Positions 28,336 through 36,460 of a stretch of DNA of 64,000 nt are shown here, in pieces (within the stretch, counting starts at the first letter, position 1; each line of letters begins with the position of its first letter). Under the pieces are notes generated by a model. It was not told the origin of the DNA, made no database searches, and worked only from the letters and a program-made list of their open reading frames with translations. Made by a program: the position numbers and the translations under genes. The DNA comes from Cribrihabitans marinus (lineage in GTDB: Bacteria > Pseudomonadota > Alphaproteobacteria > Rhodobacterales > Rhodobacteraceae). Location: positions 124,001 through 188,000 of the forward strand of contig NZ_FNYD01000008.1 in assembly GCF_900109035.1 (NCBI RefSeq), given 5' to 3'.

Positions 28336-29370
28336 CTAAGGTCGGACGGTCCTTGCCTCGGCAAAGGACAGAAGCCTTCGCGAGTCCTCGTCCCACAGGT
28401 GCAGCCGCGCGTTGACCAGGCTTTCGCGGATGGTCATGCGGTTGCCGGTCGCCAGTTCGGGTTGATCGCGCAACACGTCGGGCAGGCGGTAGAACGGGAT
28501 CCGGGCATAGAGGTGGTGGACATGGTGGATGCCGATATTCGCGCTGAGCCATTGCAGCACCGAGGGCAGCACGTAATGCGAACTGCCGTGCAGAGCGGCC
28601 TCGTGCAGTTGCCAGTCGGCCTCGTCGTCCCATTGCGTCGTCTCGAACTGGTGCTGAACGTAGAACAGCCAGACGCCGGCGGTGGCGGCCAGCAGCGTGG
28701 TGGGCAGGAAGATCAGCAGGATCGGCATCCAGCCGCCGAGATAGAGGATCGCGCCCAGCCCCATCAGGATCGCGGCATTGGTCGCCATCGCGCTGACCCA
28801 GTAGCGGGCCTTGGCCATGAAGCCCAGCGGCACGCGGTTCTGCACCAGGAACAGATAACCCGGCCCGAGCCCGAACAGCACGATCGGGTGCCGGTAGAGG
28901 CGGTAGATCAGCCGGTTCAGCGGGGTCATCGCGCGATACTCGGCCACGGTCAGCGTGTGCACGTCGCCGATGCCGCGCCGACCCAGGTTGCCCGAGGCGC
29001 TGTGGTGGATCGAATGCGACCGCCGCCAAACGTCATATGGGGTAAGGGTCAGTACGCCGATCACCCGGCCCAGCCAGTCACCTACGGTGCGGTTGCGGAA
29101 AAACGCCCCGTGACCGCAATCGTGCTGAATGGCGAACAGGCGCAGCAGGAAGGCCGCGTTCAGCAGCGCCGCGCCCAGCGTGAGCCAGTAGCTGACGCCA
29201 AGCGACCACCATGCCAGCCCCCAGAGGCAGACGAACGGCCCGATGGTCACGGCCAGCTCGAACGAGCTGCGCAGCGTGTCGGGGTCGCGGTATTCCGAGA
29301 GGATCTTGATCCAGTCGCGGGCAGCCCGCGGCCCGGGTCGGTGCCGGTGTGTGGTTTTGAGATCGGGCAT
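28336..29370 (-). CDS. Fatty acid desaturase family membrane protein
   Basis: 344 residues with several membrane helices. The three di-iron histidine boxes are HDCGH, HSIHH and HHVHH in the expected order, with the sequence QHDCGHGAFF and IGIHHVHHLYARIPFYRLP. These enzymes introduce double bonds into acyl chains with O2. Regiospecificity cannot be read from sequence. It converges on the photolyase gene (18 bp apart) and lies downstream of the MORN protein on the same strand with a 146-bp gap. Confidence 0.92.
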   Translation of the reverse strand: MPDLKTTHRHRPGPRAARDWIKILSEYRDPDTLRSSFELAVTIGPFVCLWGLAWWSLGVSYWLTLGAALLNAAFLLRLFAIQHDCGHGAFFRNRTVGDWLGRVIGVLTLTPYDVWRRSHSIHHSASGNLGRRGIGDVHTLTVAEYRAMTPLNRLIYRLYRHPIVLFGLGPGYLFLVQNRVPLGFMAKARYWVSAMATNAAILMGLGAILYLGGWMPILLIFLPTTLLAATAGVWLFYVQHQFETTQWDDEADWQLHEAALHGSSHYVLPSVLQWLSANIGIHHVHHLYARIPFYRLPDVLRDQPELATGNRMTIRESLVNARLHLWDEDSRRLLSFAEARTVRP

Positions 29371-29516
29371 GGGCCTGCTTGTTGTCGTTATTGGCGGAGT
29401 TCACGGGCAGGAGTGCCCGTGCCGCGAACTCGCGCAATCTAACAGCAAAGCAGCGGCGGGCCAACGACAGTTGGAGGGGAATCGCAAAAACCTTTTCCCG
29501 GGGAAAGGCCGGGGTC

Positions 29517-30929
29517 TCAACCGTCGTCCGCGGGCGCCTCGTCGGTCAGCGCGCCGTTTTCCCACACGCCGGTCTCCTCGGCGCCGGTGGCATAGCGCAT
29601 GGTGCCTTCGCCCTGGCGTTTGCCATTGCGGAAATTGCCCTCGTAGACGTCGCCATTGGCATAGGTCGCCGTGCCGTAGCCGCTGATTTTGCCGTTCTCC
29701 CAGGTGCCGGAATACTTGAACCCGTTGCCCATGACGATCTCGCCCTGGCCCTCGCGCTGGTTCTCGACATAGGTGCCGGTATAGACCGAACCGTCGGGAT
29801 AGGTGGCCTTGCCTTCACCGTGGCGCAGCCCGTCCTGCCACTCGCCCTCATAGCGGTATCCGTCGGCATAGGTCATCACGCCGTAGCCGTGGTTGCGGGC
29901 ATTGCGGAAGGCGCCCTTGTAGACGATGCCGTTGGGATAGGTGGCCACGCCCTCGCCCTCGATCACGCCGGCGACCCATTCGCCCTCGTAGGTCGAGCCG
30001 TCGGGATAGGTGATCTTGCCGGTGCCGTCGGCCAGGTCCGCCTTGAACTCGCCCTCATAGACCGACCCGTCGGGATAGGTGACCTTGCCGGTGCCGTCGA
30101 TCTGTCCGGCGACCCAGGAGCCGGTATAGGTATAGCCGTCGGTGGCGGTAAAGGTGCCCTGGCCGTGGCGGCGGTCATCGGCGAACTCGCCCTCGTAGAC
30201 GTCGCCATTGGCATAGGTGACCTTGCCCTTGCCCTCGCGCCGGCCGGCCACCAGTTCACCCTCGTAGACATCGCCGTTGGGCTGGGTCAGGCGGCCCTGG
30301 CCGTTGATCTGCCCCTCGGCCCATTGACCGACATAGGTCAGGCCGTCAGGCAGGGTCAGCGTACCTTCGCCGTGGCGCTTGCCGTCCTTGACCTCGCCCT
30401 CGTAGACCGCGCCGTCGGGATAGGTGATCGTGGCCTGGCCCTGTTTCTTGTCCAGCACCCATTCGCCGTCATAGACATAACCGCCGGGGCTTTGCATCAC
30501 GCCGCGTCCGTGGTGCTTGCCGTTCTGGAACTGGCCCTCGTAGCGCACGCCGTTGGCATAGACCGCGACGCCCTGGCCGTGGATCGCGCCGTCCTGCCAT
30601 TCGCCCTCATAGGTGCCGCCATCGGAAAACGCGATCTTGCCCAGACCGTGCGGCTTGCCCTTGGCGAACTCGCCCTCATAGACCGAACCGTCGGGGAACC
30701 GGGCCGTGCCGGTGCCGCGAATCTCGCCCTCGACCCACTCGCCGGTATACTCATAGCCGTTGGGCAGCCGGTAGGTGCCGACGCCGTGCTGCAGTCCGCC
30801 GCGGAACGTGCCTTCGTAGACGCCGCCGATGTCGTCCTGCGTGGTCAGAACCTGCCCGTCCTGCGCCTGCGCCGCACCCGAAAGCGCCAGCGCGGCGACG
30901 AGCCCGATCATGTTGCGGATGCCGTCCAT
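29517..30929 (-). CDS. Exported MORN-repeat protein
   Basis: 470 residues: a signal peptide (MDGIRNMIGLVAALALSGAAQA) and then eighteen consecutive 23-residue MORN repeats of the form VYEGEFxxGxxHGxGxxTYPDG, plus a shortened nineteenth and an acidic tail. At DNA level this gives a 69-bp period. MORN repeats form long curved beta-sheet rods, and in eukaryotes they link to membranes or dimerise; in bacteria no common function is known. The location should be the periplasm or cell surface. No other domain is present, so it is probably structural. It is divergent from nadE (159-bp gap). Confidence 0.9.
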   Translation of the reverse strand: MDGIRNMIGLVAALALSGAAQAQDGQVLTTQDDIGGVYEGTFRGGLQHGVGTYRLPNGYEYTGEWVEGEIRGTGTARFPDGSVYEGEFAKGKPHGLGKIAFSDGGTYEGEWQDGAIHGQGVAVYANGVRYEGQFQNGKHHGRGVMQSPGGYVYDGEWVLDKKQGQATITYPDGAVYEGEVKDGKRHGEGTLTLPDGLTYVGQWAEGQINGQGRLTQPNGDVYEGELVAGRREGKGKVTYANGDVYEGEFADDRRHGQGTFTATDGYTYTGSWVAGQIDGTGKVTYPDGSVYEGEFKADLADGTGKITYPDGSTYEGEWVAGVIEGEGVATYPNGIVYKGAFRNARNHGYGVMTYADGYRYEGEWQDGLRHGEGKATYPDGSVYTGTYVENQREGQGEIVMGNGFKYSGTWENGKISGYGTATYANGDVYEGNFRNGKRQGEGTMRYATGAEETGVWENGALTDEAPADDG

Positions 30930-31088
30930 CTATGCCCCTGTCTGACCGGCCTGGTGCCGATCCTGCCCTGTTGCGGGCAAAATTACGGCACCCGGGCGAC
31001 CGGGGCAACGTGTTTTGCCGCCACAGGGTTCCCCTTGGGCCGGGATCTGCTAAATGGCAGGACCGAAGGACAGGGCAAGGGGGCTGGC

Positions 31089-32747
31089 ATGGCCGACCGT
31101 TTCCGCATCACATGCGCGCAGCTGAACCCGGTTGTCGGGGATCTCGCTGGCAACGCCGCCAAGGCGCGCGCGGCCTGGGAACAGGGGCGTGATGCAGGGG
31201 CCGACTTGGTGGCGCTGCCCGAGATGTTCATCACCGGCTACAATTGCCAGGACCTGGTGATGAAACCGGCCTTTCACCAGGCCGCCATCGCCGAGACCCG
31301 CGCGCTGGCAAAGGAATGCGCCGACGGGCCGGCGCTGGCGGTCGGCGGTCCCTGGCTGGAGGGCGTCGATCTCTGCAATGCCTACCTGATCCTGAAGGGC
31401 GGGCAGGTCTCGGCTGCGGTGCTGAAACATCACCTGCCCAACGAGACGGTGTTCGACGAGATGCGCGTCTTCGACGCCGGGCCGCTTGGCGGGCCCTATG
31501 CGGTGGGCAACACGCGCGTCGGCAGCCCGATCTGCGAGGACGCCTGGCACGAGGACGTGGCCGAGACCCTGGCCGAAACCGGGGCCGAGTTCCTGCTGGT
31601 GCCCAACGGCTCGCCCTATTACCGCGACAAGACGGACGTGCGGCTCAACCACATGATCGCGCGGGTGGTCGAGACCGGCCTTCCGCTGATCTATCTCAAC
31701 ATGGTGGGCGGTCAGGATGACCAGGTCTTCGACGGCGGCAGCTTCGGGCTGAACCCCGGCGGCGAGCTGGCGCTGCGAATGCCGGTCTTTGACGAGGTCG
31801 TGACCCATGTGGATCTCGAGCGGGGCGAGGCCGGCTGGCGCATCGTCCCCGGTGACATCGCGCCCTTGCCGGATGCCTGGGAGCAGGATTACCGCGCGAT
31901 GGTGGAAAGCCTGCGCGACTATTGCGGCAAGACCGGGTTCGGAAAGGTGTTGCTGGGGCTGTCGGGGGGCGTGGACTCGGCGCTGGTGGCGGTGATTGCC
32001 GCCGATGCGCTGGGGCCGGACAACGTGCGCTGCGTGATGCTGACCTCGGAATATACCAGCGCGGATTCGCTTGGGGACGCCGATGCCGTGGCGCGGGCGC
32101 TGGGCGCGCGCTATGACCATGTGCCGATCTCGGCGGCCCGGGCGGCGGTGACCGACACGCTGGCGCCGCTCTTCGAGGGCACCCAGCCGGGGCTGACCGA
32201 GGAGAACATCCAGTCGCGCCTGCGCGGCCTGCTGCTGATGGCGCTGTCCAACAAGTTCGGCGAGATGCTGCTGACCACCGGCAACAAGTCCGAGGTGGCG
32301 GTGGGCTATGCCACGATCTACGGCGACATGGCCGGGGGCTACAACCCGCTCAAGGATCTCTACAAGACGCGGGTTTTCGAGACCTGCCGCTGGCGCAATG
32401 CCAATCACCGGGATTGGATGAAGGGGCCGGCGGGCGAGGTGATTCCGCCGCGTGTGATCGACAAGCCGCCCTCGGCCGAACTGCGCGAGGACCAGAAGGA
32501 CAGCGACAGTCTGCCCGATTATCCCGAGCTGGACGCGATGCTGGAAATCCTGGTCGACCGCGACGGCTCGATCGCCGATTGCGTCGCGGCCGGTTTCGAC
32601 GCTGAGGTCGCGCGCAGGGTCGAGCGGCTGATCTACCTGAGCGAATACAAGCGATTCCAGTCGGCGCCGGGCACACGCCTGAGCCCGCGCGCCTTCTGGC
32701 TGGATCGCCGCTATCCCATCGTCAACCGCTGGCGCGATCCGAGCTGA
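31089..32747 (+). CDS. nadE: Glutamine-dependent NAD+ synthase
   Basis: 552 residues. The N-terminal nitrilase-type amidase domain carries Glu45 (LPEMFITGYNCQDL), Lys in LKHHLPNETVFDE and Cys in ICEDAWHED. The C-terminal synthetase domain has the P-loop LGLSGGVDSALV and LLTTGNKSEVAVGYATIYGD. It amidates nicotinic-acid adenine dinucleotide, using glutamine as nitrogen source. ATG 31089 follows AAGGGGG. The same reading frame stays open far upstream through the antisense of the MORN gene; homology begins only at 31089. Confidence 0.97.
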   Translation: MADRFRITCAQLNPVVGDLAGNAAKARAAWEQGRDAGADLVALPEMFITGYNCQDLVMKPAFHQAAIAETRALAKECADGPALAVGGPWLEGVDLCNAYLILKGGQVSAAVLKHHLPNETVFDEMRVFDAGPLGGPYAVGNTRVGSPICEDAWHEDVAETLAETGAEFLLVPNGSPYYRDKTDVRLNHMIARVVETGLPLIYLNMVGGQDDQVFDGGSFGLNPGGELALRMPVFDEVVTHVDLERGEAGWRIVPGDIAPLPDAWEQDYRAMVESLRDYCGKTGFGKVLLGLSGGVDSALVAVIAADALGPDNVRCVMLTSEYTSADSLGDADAVARALGARYDHVPISAARAAVTDTLAPLFEGTQPGLTEENIQSRLRGLLLMALSNKFGEMLLTTGNKSEVAVGYATIYGDMAGGYNPLKDLYKTRVFETCRWRNANHRDWMKGPAGEVIPPRVIDKPPSAELREDQKDSDSLPDYPELDAMLEILVDRDGSIADCVAAGFDAEVARRVERLIYLSEYKRFQSAPGTRLSPRAFWLDRRYPIVNRWRDPS

Positions 32748-32761
32748 CGCCGGGCGTCGGA

Positions 32762-33208
32762 TCATTCATGGGACCTGACCGGGATCGCGGATGCCTCGGA
32801 TAGTGCCTCGCCCAGATTGGGGATGCCGCCCGGCCGCCCCTCCGCCGGAAGCCCGTAGCTCAGCCCGCGCCCGATCCGATGGGCCAGGGCCGACCAGGAT
32901 CGGGCCAGGGGCTGCGGCAACTCCTGCTCCAGAACCGTGTCGAACAGAGCAAGCCAGAGCGGAAAGTGCCGCTGCTGCACGTTCCCCGCCCCCTGATGGA
33001 CACGCATCGGGTTGCCGTCGTAGCCGCGGTGCAGCAGCAAGGCGTTGCGCCAGAAGCTTGCGATCTTCTTCTCATGCGCCGGCCAGTCCGAGACATGCGC
33101 GGCAAAGACAGGCCCCAGCTCGGTGTGCGTGCGGACACGGGCATAGAATTCCGACACCACGAGGTCGATCTGCGCCTCGGTGACCGGGATGCGGGGCGGC
33201 ATGGTCAT
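32762..33208 (-). CDS. Group III truncated haemoglobin
   Basis: 148 residues. The proximal His is H81 in RHFPLWLALF, and the E-helix region DWPAHEKKIASFWRN fits group III (trHbP) globins. These proteins bind O2 and NO and are often linked to nitrosative stress. The ATG (33208) overlaps the stop of the 51-residue membrane peptide (ATGA), so they are translationally coupled. A palindrome lies upstream of that peptide, and an NsrR-like regulator is encoded 5 kb away. Confidence 0.9.
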   Translation of the reverse strand: MTMPPRIPVTEAQIDLVVSEFYARVRTHTELGPVFAAHVSDWPAHEKKIASFWRNALLLHRGYDGNPMRVHQGAGNVQQRHFPLWLALFDTVLEQELPQPLARSWSALAHRIGRGLSYGLPAEGRPGGIPNLGEALSEASAIPVRSHE

Positions 33209-33360
33209 ACGGCGGCGATCCAGACCACGCCCAGTCCGATGACGAGGTAGACCAGCGTGTTGATCAGCCAGCGGATCAGACCGGCATCCGACTCGGGGTC
33301 AATTCCCAGGCGCTGGCAGACCTTGGTTCCCGGCCAAAGGATCGCTTCGAAGACTTTCAT
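33205..33360 (-). CDS. Small membrane protein coupled to the truncated haemoglobin
   Basis: 51 residues, ATG 33360 with AAAGG upstream. The sequence begins MKVFEAILWPGTKVCQRLGI, with one Cys, and ends in a single hydrophobic helix, WLINTLVYLVIGLGVVWIAA. The stop overlaps the globin ATG. No family is recognised. It could anchor the globin or a partner at the membrane, or just assist translation of the globin; there is no direct evidence. It is short enough to be missed by automatic calling. Confidence 0.7.
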   Translation of the reverse strand: MKVFEAILWPGTKVCQRLGIDPESDAGLIRWLINTLVYLVIGLGVVWIAAV

Positions 33361-33386
33361 GGCTCAACCTTTAATGGGTATTTCTG

Positions 33387-33418
33387 ATGCGTATTACCTA
33401 GTCGCTGTAAATACGCAT
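33387..33418 (-). promoter_or_regulatory. Palindromic operator candidate upstream of the globin pair
   Basis: ATGCGTATT (33387-33395) and AATACGCAT (33410-33418) form a perfect 9-bp inverted repeat with a 14-nt spacer, 27 nt upstream of the membrane-peptide start. A further half-site, ATGGGTATT, lies at 33374-33382. The local DNA is unusually AT-rich. The repeat is a good candidate for a dimeric regulator such as an Rrf2/NsrR protein; this is inference. Confidence 0.5.
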
Positions 33419-33523
33419 TGCAAATGCTAATTAAGGTGCTCGCAACTGAGCGGTTTCACCGATCGCATACTGCGCGCCCTGATACCGGAGATGCGCACAG
33501 CACCCGACGGGTCACGATCCGGT

Positions 33524-33916
33524 CTACTCCCACCACCGGTCGATCGTGGCGATATCGGCGTCGGACCAGCCGAAATGGTGGGCGAACTCGTGCACGGTGA
33601 CATGCGCGATCAGATCCTCGATCGGCACTGTGCCCCGGTCGCGCCACTCGGCGAGGATCGGCTGACGGAACAGCCAGACCACATCGGGCCCGACGGGGTG
33701 ATCGAAGACCGACTTCTCGGTCATGGGAATGCCCTCATAGAGCCCGGTCAGGTCCAGCGGATCCGTGATCCCGAGATCGCGCAGCATGTCCGGGTCGGGC
33801 CATTCGGCTACGCGCAAGGCCACCTGTTCGGCCAGCCGGCGCACATCTGGCGGCATCGCCGCAACGGTGTCGCGTGCGATCTGTTCGATCCGGTCGAGGC
33901 TGGGCGCCTGGGGCAT
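33524..33916 (-). CDS. Metallopeptidase family protein (zincin-like, DUF1025 type)
   Basis: 130 residues from ATG 33916, where family homology starts; longer upstream forms lack it. The zinc motif HEFAHHFGWSD is at residues 109-119, the end of a compact single domain, preceded by IPMTEKSVFDHPVGPDVVWLF. Such small zincins are common in Actinobacteria and Alphaproteobacteria and their substrates are unknown. The gene stands alone, with 163 bp to the globin pair. Confidence 0.88.
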   Translation of the reverse strand: MPQAPSLDRIEQIARDTVAAMPPDVRRLAEQVALRVAEWPDPDMLRDLGITDPLDLTGLYEGIPMTEKSVFDHPVGPDVVWLFRQPILAEWRDRGTVPIEDLIAHVTVHEFAHHFGWSDADIATIDRWWE

Positions 33917-34188
33917 GTGGCACTTATCGCCGCCGCGGGTGCGGACGCAAGGCGCATGGCGCCCGAGGCGCTGCCTGGCCTGCTCCGAGACCTGTGGCAT
34001 TTCGGCAACTTGCCCGATTTGCGCCACATTTTTGCCCGAAATTCCACACAATTGTGGCGGAAAGGTCAAATGAGTGTGACACGTCCGCCCCCTGCGGGCT
34101 GATGTGTCTCGGGCAGACCCGGCCGGATCCCGGAAGCGACAGCAGATCGCGGGACGGCAAAAGTGACTATTGCGCTTGAGGTTTTGCC

Positions 34189-34827
34189 ATGAAGCAAATC
34201 ATCGACAGGTCCGAGTTCTCGTCCGACCACCCCGAGCACATGCGGGTGACCGGGCGGCCCATCGACGACGCCGTGACCGAGGACGCAATCCGCGCCCTGA
34301 TGGAGCGCCACAAGGTCGAGGAACTGCGCGTCGCCGCCCTGCGCAAGGCCGCGCCGGAGGCGCATGTCGAAGACCTCGAAAAGATCGTCACCGAAGAGCC
34401 CGCGGCCACCGAAAAACCCCGCCGGACAGGCCGCCGGTTCCGCCTGCGCTATGAGCCGAAATGGAGCCACATCCTGCTGGTGCTGGCGCTGGCCGTGACG
34501 CTGGCCCGGCCTTGGCTGATCCCCGCGCTGGTTCTGCTTGTTCTGGCCTGCACGGCCATTGTCTATTTCACACTGGGCCATGATCGCAGCGCCGAGTTGC
34601 TGCGCGCTGGCTATGACCGGCTGGCGGCACGCCGCCCCGACCTCGCCGCGCGCCTGCGCGCCCGCGGTATCCGGGCATCGGCCGCGATCACGCGCCTGAT
34701 CGCGCGTCTGCCCGAACGCTGGGTCGGTGGCCTCTACCTGCCGGATTTCGAGCCGCGCGGCGACCTGCCCGAGAAGATGCGCGAAGACCCGTTCGACCGG
34801 CTCAAGCGGCAACTCAACGAGAATTGA
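34189..34827 (+). CDS. Conserved hypothetical membrane protein
   Basis: 212 residues, ATG 34189 with GAGG 8 nt upstream. An acidic cytoplasmic N-terminal half (about 75 residues) is followed by an Arg-rich stretch, two close hydrophobic helices at about residues 92-127 (HILLVLALAVTLARPWLIPA, LVLLVLACTAIVYFTLGH) and a basic, helical C-terminal tail ending in RLKRQLNEN. No family is recognised. The 272-bp gap upstream (33917-34188) shows no gene. Confidence 0.75.
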   Translation: MKQIIDRSEFSSDHPEHMRVTGRPIDDAVTEDAIRALMERHKVEELRVAALRKAAPEAHVEDLEKIVTEEPAATEKPRRTGRRFRLRYEPKWSHILLVLALAVTLARPWLIPALVLLVLACTAIVYFTLGHDRSAELLRAGYDRLAARRPDLAARLRARGIRASAAITRLIARLPERWVGGLYLPDFEPRGDLPEKMREDPFDRLKRQLNEN

Positions 34828-34848
34828 GCGCCGCCCGAGCGGCGCCCC

Positions 34849-35781
34849 CTATCCGTTCAACTGATAGCTGACCGGTACGAAGCGGAACCCCTCGCCGCGC
34901 GTGTCGACGAAACCGGCCGCCGGGAAGGGCATGTGATAGCCCAGCATCGGCAGCTTGTCGGCCGCCAGCATGCCCAGGATGCGCCGGCGGCTTTCGGTGG
35001 CCATCGCCTTGTCGGTGTCAAAGCTGACCTCCCATTCGGGATGCGCGAAGGACCAGACATAGTGGTTGGCAAGGTCCGCGATCAGCACCATCTGCTTCCC
35101 GCCGCTCTCCAGCATATAGGCCATGTGGCCCGGGGTGTGGCCGAAGGCGGCCATCGCGGTCACGCCGGGGGCGACCGCGCCGCCATCCTCGATGAAGCTG
35201 GTCTTGTCCGCCAGCGGCGTCACGTTGCTGGCGACCAGGTCGCCGACGCGGTTGCCGGCCTCCATGCCGGACCAGAAGTCGTATTCCTGGGCAGCGGTGA
35301 CATAGCGGGCATTGGCAAAGGTCGGCGCGCCCTCGGTCATCAGCCCGCCGATATGGTCGGGATGCATGTGGGTCAGCACGACGACGTTGATGTCGTCGGG
35401 TGATACGCCCACCTCGTTCAGCGCGGTCTGGATGCCGCCCTGTCCCAGGCCGGTATCGAACAGCACCAGCTCGCCGCCGGTGTCGACCAGGGTCGGGGTG
35501 AAGTAGAACTGCGCGCTGTCGGCGGGGATGAAGTTCTCTTCGGACACGCGGGTGAAATCCGCGTCCGAGGCGCCGCCGCCGAAAATGTCCTTGACCCCCT
35601 CGCGGGCGAAACTCCCGTCCAGCAGCGCGGTCACGCTCATATCGCCGAGGGCAAAGCGGCGGGCCGCGACGGACGGGGCGGCCGCGGCATGGGATGCGGC
35701 GTGGGTGGAGGTTGCGGCCCCGGCCAGCGGCAACGCGGCGGCACCGGCCAGGGCGGTGCGGCGTGTGATCTTGACGGTCAT
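34849..35781 (-). CDS. Exported MBL-fold metallohydrolase
   Basis: 310 residues. The N-terminus (KITRRTALAGAAALPLAGAA) looks like a Tat signal. The metal motif THMHPDHIGG is near residue 137, with AAFGHTPGHMAYML and LIADLANHYVWSF giving the later His and Asp ligands, typical of the quorum-quenching/GloB-like MBL group. The reaction is not known; periplasmic lactonase-like or hydrolase activity is possible. ATG 35781 has AAGGAG upstream. It converges on the hypothetical membrane-protein gene. Confidence 0.87.
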   Translation of the reverse strand: MTVKITRRTALAGAAALPLAGAATSTHAASHAAAAPSVAARRFALGDMSVTALLDGSFAREGVKDIFGGGASDADFTRVSEENFIPADSAQFYFTPTLVDTGGELVLFDTGLGQGGIQTALNEVGVSPDDINVVVLTHMHPDHIGGLMTEGAPTFANARYVTAAQEYDFWSGMEAGNRVGDLVASNVTPLADKTSFIEDGGAVAPGVTAMAAFGHTPGHMAYMLESGGKQMVLIADLANHYVWSFAHPEWEVSFDTDKAMATESRRRILGMLAADKLPMLGYHMPFPAAGFVDTRGEGFRFVPVSYQLNG

Positions 35782-35900
35782 CTGCGGATCTCCTTGCTGG
35801 TTGAACGGACGCTAGAAGTGTAGATCACGCGGGCGCGTCTTCCACTGTGCAATTGCCGCCGGGGCTGTGCGGAAATGCGCGTCGTGATAGGCTGACCGCC

Positions 35901-36329
35901 ATGAGCGCCAACACGACCAGGCCCGATGGCGGGGATGTGTCCGCCTTCCTGCAGACGGTGACGCCGCCGTCCAAGGCCGCCGAGGCGGCCCGGCTCGACT
36001 CACTGTTCCGCCAGGTGACCGGCTTCGCCCCGCTGATGTGGGGGCCGTCAATCGTGGGGTATGGGCGGTATCGATACCGCTATGCGTCCGGGCGCGCGGG
36101 TGAGTTCCTCGCCACGGGTTTCAGCCCACGCAAGGCGGCGCATTCGATCTATGTCCTGCCGGGATACACCGATTTCGCGCCGATCCTGGCGCGGCTGGGC
36201 AAGCACCGGACAGGGAAATCCTGCCTCTATGTGAACAAGCTGGCGGATATCGACGTGGCGGTCCTGGCCGAGCTGATCCGCGCCGGTCTCAACGACCTTG
36301 CGACCCGCTGGACAATCGAGCCGACCTGA
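35901..36329 (+). CDS. DUF1801 domain-containing protein
   Basis: 142 residues from ATG 35901. The pattern FAPLMWGPSIVGYGRYRYRY, then FSPRKAAHSIYVLPGY and LGKHRTGKSCLYVNKLADID is the DUF1801 (YdhG-like) family. Function unknown; the fold is frataxin-like in solved members. It is divergent from the MBL gene and followed by a dispersed repeat. Confidence 0.88.
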   Translation: MSANTTRPDGGDVSAFLQTVTPPSKAAEAARLDSLFRQVTGFAPLMWGPSIVGYGRYRYRYASGRAGEFLATGFSPRKAAHSIYVLPGYTDFAPILARLGKHRTGKSCLYVNKLADIDVAVLAELIRAGLNDLATRWTIEPT

Positions 36330-36332
36330 CCC

Positions 36333-36366
36333 GCTTCGCTTTTTTCCAAATACTCTCGCCGAAGGC
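36333..36366 (-). repeat. Dispersed intergenic repeat, copy 4 (inverted)
   Basis: On the minus strand it reads GCCTTCGGCGAGAGTATTTG followed by GAAAAAAGCGAAG. It starts just after the DUF1801 stop at 36329. It shares GAGTATTTGGAAAAA with copies at 13041 and 26071. Confidence 0.6.
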
Positions 36367-36460
36367 ACGCGCGCTTGCGCGCGTCCCAGCCCGCCCGGCC
36401 GGCGCCACGCTGGACAATTCGCGGGGCCTGTGACAACAGACGCCCCAACAGGAGACGCCC

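Noticed and set aside
29540..30880. 69-bp periodic DNA repeat that could suggest CRISPR or satellite DNA
   Set aside because: The period equals 23 codons of a MORN protein; units are diverged at third positions and there are no spacers.
29379..32747. Very long plus-strand open frame of over 1,100 codons ending with nadE
   Set aside because: The first 570 codons are the antisense of the MORN repeats, whose regular codons keep the frame open. NadE homology and the ribosome-binding site begin at 31089.
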